Shown here in pieces: positions 24,474 through 32,345 of a stretch of DNA of 64,000 bases (position 1 is its first letter; each line of letters opens with the position of its first letter). The notes under the pieces were generated by a model. The model saw only the letters and a program-made list of their open reading frames with translations, did no database searches and had not been told where the DNA came from. Source of the stretch: Albibacillus kandeliae (lineage in GTDB: Bacteria; Pseudomonadota; Alphaproteobacteria; Rhodobacterales; Rhodobacteraceae); assembly GCF_003116585.1 (NCBI RefSeq), contig NZ_QEHM01000012.1, positions 92,439 through 156,438 of the forward strand, given 5' to 3'. Position numbers and translations under genes: made by a program.

Positions 24474-25841
24474 ATGAGCGCCGCGATGGAGTTCACCGAC
24501 GCCGTTGCCCTGTCCACGGCCATCGCCCGGGGAGAGCTGAGCGCGCAGGACGCCCTCGACGCCGCCCGCGCACGCGCCGCGGCAACGGAAGACCTCGGCG
24601 CGGTCTGCTGGCTGATGGACGAGGACCCGCCCGCCGCCACCGGTGGCGCTTTCGCGGGCGTGCCGCTGCTGATCAAGAACCTCGGCGGCCCCTTCGCGGG
24701 CATCCCGATGCGCGCAGGCTCGGCCGCACTGGCGCGGATGAAAGGCGCCTCCGACAGCGACCTCGCCGCCCGCTTCCGCGCGGCAGGCTTCCGCCCCTTC
24801 GGCGCGACCACGGTGCCCGAGTTCGGCCTCTCGCTATCAAGCGAGCCCGCCATCGGCCCCCTCTGCCGAAACCCCCTCGACACGAGCCTTAGCGCCGGAG
24901 GCTCCTCGGGCGGCAGCGCGGCAGCGGTGGCCGCCGGGATCGTGCCGCTGGCCCACGCCACCGACGCAGGCGGCTCGATCCGCGTGCCCGCCGCCTGCTG
25001 CGGCCTCGTCGGGCTGAAACCCTCGCGCGGGGCGATCCCCGGCGGCCCCGGCTTCGGCAACCACCTCGGCGGCATCGCCACCGAATTCGCGGTGACCCGC
25101 ACGATCCGCGACGCTCAGGCACTCTGGCCCTGCCTCACCGGCGACGCGCGCGGCCCTGCCCCTGCCCCGCAGCACCTGCCGACCGAGGGGAGCTTCACCA
25201 TCGGGCTGCTGACCGACACCCTCGGCATCGACCCGGCCCGCACCACGGCGCTGGCCGAGGCCGCAGCGTCTCTCGAGGCCGCCGGGCATAGGGTCATCGA
25301 CATCGCCGCGACCGAGCTTACGCCGATCCGCCGCGCCTCGGCCCGCGCCTTCGAGCGGATCATCGCTGCCAACCTCGCAACGCTCGTCGCCTCCGGCCTC
25401 GATGCGTCCCTGACCGAGCCGCTGACCCAGGCCTTCATCGAACGCGGTCAGTCGATGTCCGCCAGCGAACTCTGGTCGGCGACCGAGGGCGCGGCGGGCG
25501 CCGCCTACAAGCTCTGGTCGCTGTTCGACCGGGTCGACGTGCTGCTGACCCCGATGCTCTCTGGACCGCCGCCGCCACTTGGGGCATTCCCGACCGACCA
25601 CCGTGACACCGCCACTCAGATCGAACGCATGGATACCTTCGCCCCCTTCGCCGCGCTGGCCAATGTCACCGGCGCCCCGGCCCTGACCCTGCCCTTCGGC
25701 GCCGACGACACCGGACTGCCCCTGCCCGTCCAGCTGATCGCGCCCCCGGGCGGCGACCTGCGCCTGCTCGCCCTCGGTGCGATGCTCGAGGCCGAGGGCC
25801 GCTGGCACCACCCGATCCCGCTCTTCGGAGGCGCCGCATGA
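24474..25841 (+). CDS. amidase signature family hydrolase
   Basis: A 455-residue cytoplasmic amidase. The Ser-cisSer-Lys triad is intact: Lys68 in VPLLIKNLGG, Ser144 in SAGGSSGGSA and Ser168 in DAGGSIRVPA, with the correct 24-residue spacing between the serines. The length fits the family. It hydrolyses a C-N bond of an amide, carbamoyl or ureido compound. Its position inside a BMP-type transporter operon suggests that it acts on the imported compound. The stop overlaps the ATPase start by 4 bases (ATGA), so it is translated as part of the same unit. Relatives include allophanate hydrolase, indoleacetamide hydrolase and Glu-tRNA amidotransferase A; none can be chosen. Confidence 0.9.
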   Translation: MSAAMEFTDAVALSTAIARGELSAQDALDAARARAAATEDLGAVCWLMDEDPPAATGGAFAGVPLLIKNLGGPFAGIPMRAGSAALARMKGASDSDLAARFRAAGFRPFGATTVPEFGLSLSSEPAIGPLCRNPLDTSLSAGGSSGGSAAAVAAGIVPLAHATDAGGSIRVPAACCGLVGLKPSRGAIPGGPGFGNHLGGIATEFAVTRTIRDAQALWPCLTGDARGPAPAPQHLPTEGSFTIGLLTDTLGIDPARTTALAEAAASLEAAGHRVIDIAATELTPIRRASARAFERIIAANLATLVASGLDASLTEPLTQAFIERGQSMSASELWSATEGAAGAAYKLWSLFDRVDVLLTPMLSGPPPPLGAFPTDHRDTATQIERMDTFAPFAALANVTGAPALTLPFGADDTGLPLPVQLIAPPGGDLRLLALGAMLEAEGRWHHPIPLFGGAA

Positions 25842-27379
25842 CCCGCGTTCTGGAACTCTCCGGCATCACCAAGCGGTTCGGCCACGTCACCGCCAACGAG
25901 GATGTGTCGCTCCACCTCGACCGGGGCGAGATCGTCGCCCTGCTGGGCGAGAACGGCGCGGGCAAGACCACCCTGATGTCGATCCTCTTCGGCCACTACA
26001 CCGCCGACGAGGGCCATGTACGTGTCGAAGGGCAGGACCTGCCGCCGGGCAAGTCGCGCGCCGCGATCCGGGCGGGGGTCGGCATGGTGCACCAGCATTT
26101 CGCGCTGGCCCCGAACCTGACCGTGCTCGACAACGTGATGACCGGAACCGAGCCGCTGTGGAAACTGCGCTCCAACCGCGCGGCGGGGCGGCGCAAGCTG
26201 GTCGAGCTCTCGCAGACATTCGGCCTCAAGGTCGACCCCGATGCCCGCGTCTCCGAACTCTCGGTGGGCGAATGCCAGCGGGTCGAGATCCTCAAGGCGC
26301 TCTACAACGATGCCCGCATCCTGATCCTCGACGAACCCACCGCCGTGCTGACCGCGCAGGAGGCCGAGAGCCTCTTCGCCACGCTCCGGCAGATGACCTC
26401 GAACGGGCTCTCGCTCATCTTCATCAGCCACAAGCTGCACGAGGTGATGTCGGCCTCCGACCGGGTCGTGGTGCTGCGTCATGGCCGCGTCGTCGCCGAA
26501 CGGCGCACCGCCGAGACCAACAAGGAAGAGCTCGCCGAACTGATGGTGGGCCGCAAGGTCGAACGCCCGGCCCGTCCCCCCGCGACACCGGGCAAGGTCC
26601 TGCTGGAAGGCATCGACCTGAGCCTCTCCGGCAAGGGCGGCGCGTCCCTGCACGGGATCAGCTTTCGCCTGCGCGCGGGCGAGACCCTTGGCATCATCGG
26701 CGTCTCGGGGAATGGCCAGACCACGCTCGCCGGGCTGGTCTCGGGGCTCTACGCCCCCGACGGCGGGACGCTCCTGGTCGACGGTCAGCCGGTTCAGGTC
26801 CACGACGTCCCCCACGCCATCGCCGCCGGGATCGGACGCATTCCCGAGGATCGCAACGCCGAGGGGACCATCGGCGATATGGCCACATGGGAAAACACCG
26901 TGCTGGAACGCATCTGGTCGCCCGCCTTCTCGTCGCGCGGGGTGGTGCGGCGCGGCGCGGCACGCGCCGCGACCCAGGCCATCATCGACCGCTACGACGT
27001 GCGCGGGGCCAGCGTCGATGGCCGCATCCGGCTGCTCTCGGGGGGCAACATGCAGAAACTGATCCTTGGCCGCGTTCTCGAGGCCGGACCCGACATTCTC
27101 GTCGCGGCCCAGCCCAGCCGTGGCTTGGACGAGGGCGCCATCGCCGGGGTCCACGAACGCCTGCTCGAAGCGCGCGGGCGCGGCGCCGGGGTCCTTCTGA
27201 TCTCCGAGGACCTCGACGAGGTCGTCGCCCTCTCCGACCGCATCTGCGCCATCGTCAACGGGCGGCTCTCGCCCGCGATCCCGCCCGAGCGTGCCAACGC
27301 ACAGCTTCTGGGGTTGATGATGGCCGGGGACTGGACAGCCGCTGCGGCGATCGAGGCGGAGGCGTCCCATGCGGTTTGA
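25838..27379 (+). CDS. ABC transporter ATP-binding protein with two nucleotide-binding domains (BMP/nucleoside type)
   Basis: A 513-residue duplicated ATPase like those of ribose and nucleoside importers. The first half has Walker A GENGAGKTTL, signature-region LSVGECQRVEILKAL and Walker B ILILDEPTAVL. The second half has a divergent Walker A (GVSGNGQTTL), signature LSGGNMQKLILGR, and ILVAAQPSRGLDEGA in place of a normal Walker B, the usual asymmetry in this group. It overlaps the amidase by 4 bases and the next permease by 11. It powers import through the two permeases that follow. Confidence 0.94.
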   Translation: MTRVLELSGITKRFGHVTANEDVSLHLDRGEIVALLGENGAGKTTLMSILFGHYTADEGHVRVEGQDLPPGKSRAAIRAGVGMVHQHFALAPNLTVLDNVMTGTEPLWKLRSNRAAGRRKLVELSQTFGLKVDPDARVSELSVGECQRVEILKALYNDARILILDEPTAVLTAQEAESLFATLRQMTSNGLSLIFISHKLHEVMSASDRVVVLRHGRVVAERRTAETNKEELAELMVGRKVERPARPPATPGKVLLEGIDLSLSGKGGASLHGISFRLRAGETLGIIGVSGNGQTTLAGLVSGLYAPDGGTLLVDGQPVQVHDVPHAIAAGIGRIPEDRNAEGTIGDMATWENTVLERIWSPAFSSRGVVRRGAARAATQAIIDRYDVRGASVDGRIRLLSGGNMQKLILGRVLEAGPDILVAAQPSRGLDEGAIAGVHERLLEARGRGAGVLLISEDLDEVVALSDRICAIVNGRLSPAIPPERANAQLLGLMMAGDWTAAAAIEAEASHAV

Positions 27380-28421
27380 ACGACGCGACCATCCCTCGCG
27401 CCTTGTCACGGTGCTTGCCCCCATCGGCGCGATCCTGGCCGCGCTCGTGGTTGCCGGGGTGCTGATCGCCATTGCCGGGGCCAACCCCTTCCGCGCCTAT
27501 GCCCTGATCCTCAAAGGCGCCTTCGGCTCGCGCCTCGGGTTCTCCGAAACGCTGACGCGCGCGACCCCGCTCATCCTCACCGGCCTTGCCGCCGCCGTCG
27601 CCTTCCGCGCCCGGCTCTGGAATATCGGGGGCGAGGGCCAGTTCTACCTCGGCGCGCTGGCCGTGCCCGCGCTGGGGATGATCCCCGCCTTTGCCGCCCT
27701 GCCGGGTCCGATGGTCATGGTCGCCTGCCTCGTCGTCGGCGCGGTGGCCGGGATGATCCTGCTGCTGATCCCGCTCGGCCTGCGCCTCAAGTTCGGTGTT
27801 GACGAGGTGGTCACCACCCTCCTGCTGAACTTCGTCGCCGTGCTCTTCGTCTCGCTGATGATCGAGGGCGTCCTGAAGGACCCGCTGGCCTTTGGCTGGC
27901 CCCAGTCCGTCCCGGTGCCCGACCACGCGGTCCTGCCCAAGCTGATGGACCGCTCGCGGCTTCACGCAGGGCTTCTGATCGCGGTCGGCATGGCGATCTT
28001 CGTCTGGTGGCTGCAATCACGGACCGTCTTCGGCATGCGCGCCCGCGCGGCGGGCCTGAGCCCCCGCGCCGCCGCCTTTGCCGGTGTACCCCTCGGCCGC
28101 ACGCTGATCGCGGTCGCCTGCCTCTCCGGCGGGCTCGCGGGCCTTGCCGGCGCCATCGAGGTCATGGGGGTCAAGGGCTACGTGACCACCGACCTCTCGC
28201 CGAGCTACGGCTATTCCGGCATCGTCATCGCGATGCTGGCCAATCTCAACCCCATCGGGGTGATTGCCGCGGCGCTGTTCTCGGCGGTGATGTTCGTCGG
28301 GGCCGACAGCATGTCGCGCGCCCTGTCGATCCCATCCTACATCGCCGACGTCACCGTCGCCCTGTCGCTGCTGACCATGCTGGTGGCGATCTTCCTCGCG
28401 CAATACAGGGTCCGCAGATGA
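27369..28421 (+). CDS. ABC transporter permease, BMP/nucleoside type (first)
   Basis: A 350-residue inner-membrane permease with about nine helices. The segment FRARLWNIGGEGQFYLGALA and the coupling region ARAAGLSPRAAAFAGVPLGRTLIAVACLSGGLAGLAGAIEVMG are family hallmarks for the YufP/NupP-like subunit. It overlaps the ATPase gene (11 bases) and the second permease (4 bases), typical of a tightly coupled operon. It forms the import pore as a heterodimer with the following gene product. Confidence 0.92.
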   Translation: MRFERRDHPSRLVTVLAPIGAILAALVVAGVLIAIAGANPFRAYALILKGAFGSRLGFSETLTRATPLILTGLAAAVAFRARLWNIGGEGQFYLGALAVPALGMIPAFAALPGPMVMVACLVVGAVAGMILLLIPLGLRLKFGVDEVVTTLLLNFVAVLFVSLMIEGVLKDPLAFGWPQSVPVPDHAVLPKLMDRSRLHAGLLIAVGMAIFVWWLQSRTVFGMRARAAGLSPRAAAFAGVPLGRTLIAVACLSGGLAGLAGAIEVMGVKGYVTTDLSPSYGYSGIVIAMLANLNPIGVIAAALFSAVMFVGADSMSRALSIPSYIADVTVALSLLTMLVAIFLAQYRVRR

Positions 28422-29359
28422 GCGTTCTGTTCGATATCCTCGGCTCGGTCGGCATGTGGGAGGCGGTGCTGCGCATCGCCACGCCGCTGATCCTCGGCAC
28501 CCTCGGCGTGCTGCTCTGCGAACGGGTGGGCGTACTGAACCTCGGCATCGAGGGGATCATGACCTTCGGCGCGATGATCGGCTGGCTGACGGTCTACTCG
28601 GGGGGCGATCTCTGGACAGGGATGGTGGCCGCCGCCCTCGGCGGGGCCATGTTCGGCTTTCTGCACGCGCTGCTGACGGTGCCGCTGGGCCTCAGCCAGC
28701 ATGTCACGGGCCTTGGCATCACGCTCTTCGCGTCGAGCTTCTCCTACTACGTCTTCCGCCTCGCGATCCCGACCTCCTCGTCCCCCCCGACGGTTGAACC
28801 CTTCCGCCCGCTCGAAGTGCCGGTCCTTTCAGACATTCCCTTCGTCGGCCCGGTTCTGTTCCACCAGACCGCTCCGACCTACCTCGCACTGGTGCTGGTC
28901 GCCCTGCTGGCCTGGGTGCTCTACCGGACGCCGCTGGGCCTCGCCATCCGCATGGCGGGCGAGAACCCCCACGCCGTCGACGCGCAGGGGATCGACCCGA
29001 TCTGGCTGCGCATCGGCACCATCATGGCCGGGTCGGCGCTCATGGGAATGGGCGGCGCTTTCCTGACGCTGGCGGCCTTCAACTCGTTCTTCCCGACGAT
29101 GATCCAGGGCCGTGGCTGGATCTGCGTGGCGCTGGTGGTCTTCGCCTCGTGGCGCCCGGGCCGAGCCCTGCTCGGCGCGCTGCTCTTCGCCTTCTTCGAC
29201 GCCTTCCAGCTGCGGCTGCAAACCGTGGTCGAGGGCGTGCCCTACCAGCTTTTCCTGATGCTGCCCTACGTGCTGTCCATCGTCGCGCTGATCGTGATGG
29301 CGCGCCGGGCAAGCGTGCCGCAGGCGCTCATGCAGCCCTACCGGCGGGGCGAAAGATAA
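28418..29359 (+). CDS. ABC transporter permease, BMP/nucleoside type (second)
   Basis: A 313-residue inner-membrane permease. Signature stretches are RVGVLNLGIEGIMTFGAMIGW and, near the coupling region, RMAGENPHAVDAQGIDPIWLRIGTIMAGSALMGMGGAFLTLA, as in YufQ/NupQ-like subunits. The frame extends upstream to 28007, but the conserved start at 28418 overlaps the previous stop as ATGA, so that is the true start. It is the last gene of the BMP operon; a GC-rich hairpin follows directly at the stop. Confidence 0.92.
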   Translation: MSVLFDILGSVGMWEAVLRIATPLILGTLGVLLCERVGVLNLGIEGIMTFGAMIGWLTVYSGGDLWTGMVAAALGGAMFGFLHALLTVPLGLSQHVTGLGITLFASSFSYYVFRLAIPTSSSPPTVEPFRPLEVPVLSDIPFVGPVLFHQTAPTYLALVLVALLAWVLYRTPLGLAIRMAGENPHAVDAQGIDPIWLRIGTIMAGSALMGMGGAFLTLAAFNSFFPTMIQGRGWICVALVVFASWRPGRALLGALLFAFFDAFQLRLQTVVEGVPYQLFLMLPYVLSIVALIVMARRASVPQALMQPYRRGER

Positions 29360-29385
29360 GGGCGGCGGAGCACGCTCCGCCGCCC
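29360..29385. terminator. hairpin between BMP operon and TRAP operon
   Basis: GGGCGGCGGAGC and GCTCCGCCGCCC form a 12-bp inverted repeat directly after the permease stop. It sits between convergent operons and can act in both directions. No T-tract is seen. Confidence 0.6.
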
Positions 29386-29410
29386 ATCCCGAGCAGAATA
29401 CCCGTCTTGA

Positions 29411-30712
29411 TCAGAAAGCCTGTCCGGGCAGCCAGAGCACCAACGCCGGGAAGGCGACCAGCAGTGCAAGGCGCACCACGTCGGCCAGGATGAAGGGAAA
29501 GATGCCCCGGATCACCGTGCCCTGCGACACGTCGTCGGTGGTGGCCTGAACCACGAAGAGGTTCATCCCGATCGGCGGCGTGATCAGCCCGATCTCGGCC
29601 ACGGTGACGACGATGATGCCGAACCACACAAGGTTGAAGTCGAGCTCCTGCGCCACCGGCGCCAGCAGCGGCACCGTCAGCAGGATCATCGACATCGAGT
29701 CCATGAAGCAGCCAAGCACGATGTAGAACACGAGGATGAGCACCATGACCGACGTCGGCCCGAGGCCCGAGCTGTGGATCTGCTCGATCAGCAACTGCGG
29801 CAGACCGGTGTTCTCGAGGAAGAAGTTGAACAGCGAGGCACCGATCAGGATGAAGAAGATCATCCCCGTCAGCCCCGCCGTCTCGAACACCGACGCGCCA
29901 AGCGTCTTGCGGTTGAGCTCGCCCGAGAACAGCGCCAGCAGGAAAGCACCGACCGCCCCGACCGCAGCCGCCTCGGTGGGAGAGAACCAGCCGGCGTAGA
30001 TCCCGCCGATCACCACGGCGAACAGCAGCACGACCTGCCAGACCTGCCCGAGGTAGCGGACCCGGTCCCCCCAGCTCGACCGCTCGGACCGCGGCGCCAT
30101 CTCCGGCTTCAGCCGCACCTGAACCATGATCGCCCCGGCATAGAGCAACGCGCCGAGGATGCCCGGCACCAGCGCCCCGATGAACAGCTGGCCGATCGAG
30201 CTCTGTGTCAGCAGCCCGTAGATCACCAGCAGGACCGAGGGCGGGATCAGCACCCCAAGCGTGCCACCCGCCGCGACGGTCGCGGTCGAGAGCGACGGGT
30301 CGTAGCCGTGCCGCTTCATCTCGGGCAGGGCCACGCGCCCGATGGTGGCCACCGTCGCCAGCGACGAGCCGCAGATGGCCCCGAAAAAGGCGCTGGCCCC
30401 CACGGTGGTGATCGCGAGCCCGCCCTTGCGGTGTCCGATGAACGAGTTGATCACGTCGAAGAGCGACCGCGAGAGCCCCGCGTGCGAGGCGAAGACGCCC
30501 ATCATCACGAACAGCGGAATGACCGAGAGAGTATAGGGAAAGATCGACTCGAAGGGGCTCGACCCCATGATGTAGGCAACGCCCATCCAGCCGTTCAGAT
30601 ACCAGTAGCCCAGCGCGCCGATCACGCCCATGGACACGGCGACGGGCAGACCGAGCGCGATCAGGCCCAGCGCCGCGACAAAGCCAAGAAGGCCGAGAAC
30701 GGGATCACTCAT
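29411..30712 (-). CDS. dctM: TRAP transporter large permease, DctM family (second system)
   Basis: A 433-residue DctM membrane protein with the standard twelve-helix pattern. Family segments include FESIFPYTLSVIPLFVMMGVFASHAGLS, FGAICGSSLATVATIGRVALPEMKRHGYD and GTLGVLIPPSVLLVIYGLLTQSS. It overlaps the dctQ stop by 8 bases and is the last gene of the P450-TRAP operon. It imports an acid ligand using the Na+ gradient. The ligand may be the P450 substrate or its precursor (inference from the operon). Confidence 0.94.
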   Translation of the reverse strand: MSDPVLGLLGFVAALGLIALGLPVAVSMGVIGALGYWYLNGWMGVAYIMGSSPFESIFPYTLSVIPLFVMMGVFASHAGLSRSLFDVINSFIGHRKGGLAITTVGASAFFGAICGSSLATVATIGRVALPEMKRHGYDPSLSTATVAAGGTLGVLIPPSVLLVIYGLLTQSSIGQLFIGALVPGILGALLYAGAIMVQVRLKPEMAPRSERSSWGDRVRYLGQVWQVVLLFAVVIGGIYAGWFSPTEAAAVGAVGAFLLALFSGELNRKTLGASVFETAGLTGMIFFILIGASLFNFFLENTGLPQLLIEQIHSSGLGPTSVMVLILVFYIVLGCFMDSMSMILLTVPLLAPVAQELDFNLVWFGIIVVTVAEIGLITPPIGMNLFVVQATTDDVSQGTVIRGIFPFILADVVRLALLVAFPALVLWLPGQAF

Positions 30713-31193
30713 GGCTCAACTCCGTCTTGAGGGAAGCGATCAGGCCCGCCACGATGGCGACCAGCGAGATCAGCAGGCCGATCAGCAGCGGATACCAGTA
30801 CCACGCGATCGGAATGCCAAGCTGTTGCGACTTATCGCCGAACATCGTGCGGGTCTCGAAGGTCAGGTAGCCCTGCCACAACATGATCGCGACCAGTCCG
30901 AACGAAAGCGCGGCGGCGCAGATTTTCAACGGAACGGACAGGGCGGCGGGCATCAGGCCGATCAGGAAATCGACACCGACATGGGCCGCCGAGAGGAAGG
31001 CATAGGGCATCACCAGCCACGCACCGCCGACGACGAATAGCTGGACGAGGTCCACGACCCCCTCGATCGGGTAGCCAAGCCGCCGTCCGATGACGTCGAC
31101 CACCGTCACCACCGCCGCGGCGCCATATGCGGCCACGCCGAGGGCGGCCAGCGCGTAGATCAGCCCGCGCGAGAGTCTTGCAATCTGTTTCAA
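30705..31193 (-). CDS. dctQ: TRAP transporter small permease, DctQ family (second system)
   Basis: A 162-residue membrane subunit with four helices (including YALAALGVAAYGAAAVVTVVD and WYWYPLLIGLLISLVAIVA), and the DctQ feature VVDLVQLFVVGGAWLVMPYAFLSAAHVGVD. The start is a TTG codon at 31193, supported by GGGGAGGGA 5-10 bases upstream. As in the first TRAP operon, dctQ begins with TTG and follows a stem-loop. It couples to dctM by an 8-base overlap. Confidence 0.9.
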   Translation of the reverse strand: MKQIARLSRGLIYALAALGVAAYGAAAVVTVVDVIGRRLGYPIEGVVDLVQLFVVGGAWLVMPYAFLSAAHVGVDFLIGLMPAALSVPLKICAAALSFGLVAIMLWQGYLTFETRTMFGDKSQQLGIPIAWYWYPLLIGLLISLVAIVAGLIASLKTELSHE

Positions 31194-31217
31194 CGAGTCC
31201 CTCCCCGTTCATGAAAA

Positions 31218-31247
31218 CTCCGGCCCGGGTCAGAACCCGGACCGGAG
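31218..31247 (-). promoter_or_regulatory. intercistronic stem-loop after dctP (second TRAP operon)
   Basis: Two 13-base arms (CTCCGG-C-CCGGGT and ACCCGG-A-CCGGAG) pair with a single mismatch around a 4-base loop, in the 77-base gap between dctP and dctQ. It is expected to limit read-through or protect the dctP message. Confidence 0.65.
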
Positions 31248-31270
31248 CGAAGTTCAAGAGCCTGCGTGGC

Positions 31271-32299
31271 TCATTCCTTGTGCGCTTCCTCGTAGGCCGC
31301 GATGCTGTCCTGCAGGGCCTTGTAGATCTCGTCGGCGTTGTCGACCCCGGCGTCCTTAACCTCTTGCAGGTAGTTCGCCATCATCGGCTCCAGCGCCTCT
31401 TTCCAGCGCGCGCGTTCCTCGTCCGACAGCTCGGTGATCTCGTGACCCGCGTCGACGGCTTCCTGCCGGCCCGGCGCATCCCATGCGTCCCACCAGTCGC
31501 CGAACTTGGCAACGAGGTCCGCCCCCGAGTACTGGTCGATGCAGGACTTGGCCTTGTCGCTCAGCTTGTCATAGGACCGCTGGTTCATGACAAAGAAGAA
31601 CGACACGGTATAGGCGCCAAGGTCGAGGTGGTACTTCAGCACTTCGTTCAGGCCAAAGCTCTTGACCGGATCCCACGGGAACACGGTCCCGTCGATCACT
31701 CCGCGCTGAAGGCTTTCGTACACTTCGCCCGGCGGCAGGCCCTGAGGGTCGGCGCCAAGGTAGGAGAGCATTTCCGACACGGCCGGGCTGGGCGTACGGA
31801 TACGCAGGCCCTTCATGTCCTCCATGGTCTCGACCTTCTTGGTGCTGGTGTGCAGCAGCCCGCCGTTATGGGCGTAGAGCGCGAGTACCTTGAGGCCCTT
31901 GTATTCCTCGGCAAGGTAATCCGGGTAGATTTCCCACAGGGCGTTGCTGGCCGCGCCGGCATCGTCCGTCAGGAAGGGCATGTCGATCAGCGAGGTCCGC
32001 GGGAAGCGGCCGCGCGGAATGCCGGTAAGGCCGTTGGCGATGTCCACGACACCCGCCATCACCTGTTCCTGCTGGCGCGCCACGTTGCCCAGCTGGGTGC
32101 CTGCGGGAGAGATCTCGAACTTGATCTCGCCATCGGTGCAGGCGGAAACCTCCTTGGACCACGGCTCGATGAAATCGGTATGGATGCCGTGCACGGCCGG
32201 CAAATAGTGGCTGATCTTCAGCGTGGTCTCGGCCTGCGCCGCAGTTGCCATCGTGGCGGCAACGGCCACACCGGCGGAGAGTTTTCTGGTAAGCGACAT
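31271..32299 (-). CDS. dctP: TRAP transporter substrate-binding protein, DctP family (second system)
   Basis: A 342-residue periplasmic receptor. The signal peptide ends near AAQA, then ETTLKISHYLPAVHG. The carboxylate-binding arginine lies in MKGLRIRTPSP, and ESLQRGVIDGTVFPWDPVKSF is the family motif region. The lipid- or aromatic-acid type cannot be separated by eye. The start at 32299 is chosen because CAGGGAGGA precedes it and the signal peptide begins there; an upstream start at 32332 would add an Arg-rich extension. It lies 46 bases after the P450 gene in one operon, so it probably captures the P450 substrate or its product. Confidence 0.92.
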   Translation of the reverse strand: MSLTRKLSAGVAVAATMATAAQAETTLKISHYLPAVHGIHTDFIEPWSKEVSACTDGEIKFEISPAGTQLGNVARQQEQVMAGVVDIANGLTGIPRGRFPRTSLIDMPFLTDDAGAASNALWEIYPDYLAEEYKGLKVLALYAHNGGLLHTSTKKVETMEDMKGLRIRTPSPAVSEMLSYLGADPQGLPPGEVYESLQRGVIDGTVFPWDPVKSFGLNEVLKYHLDLGAYTVSFFFVMNQRSYDKLSDKAKSCIDQYSGADLVAKFGDWWDAWDAPGRQEAVDAGHEITELSDEERARWKEALEPMMANYLQEVKDAGVDNADEIYKALQDSIAAYEEAHKE

Positions 32300-32345
32300 C
32301 AATCGGGTCCTCCCTGTTTGTCGAAGATTCAATGGCGGCGGTGGC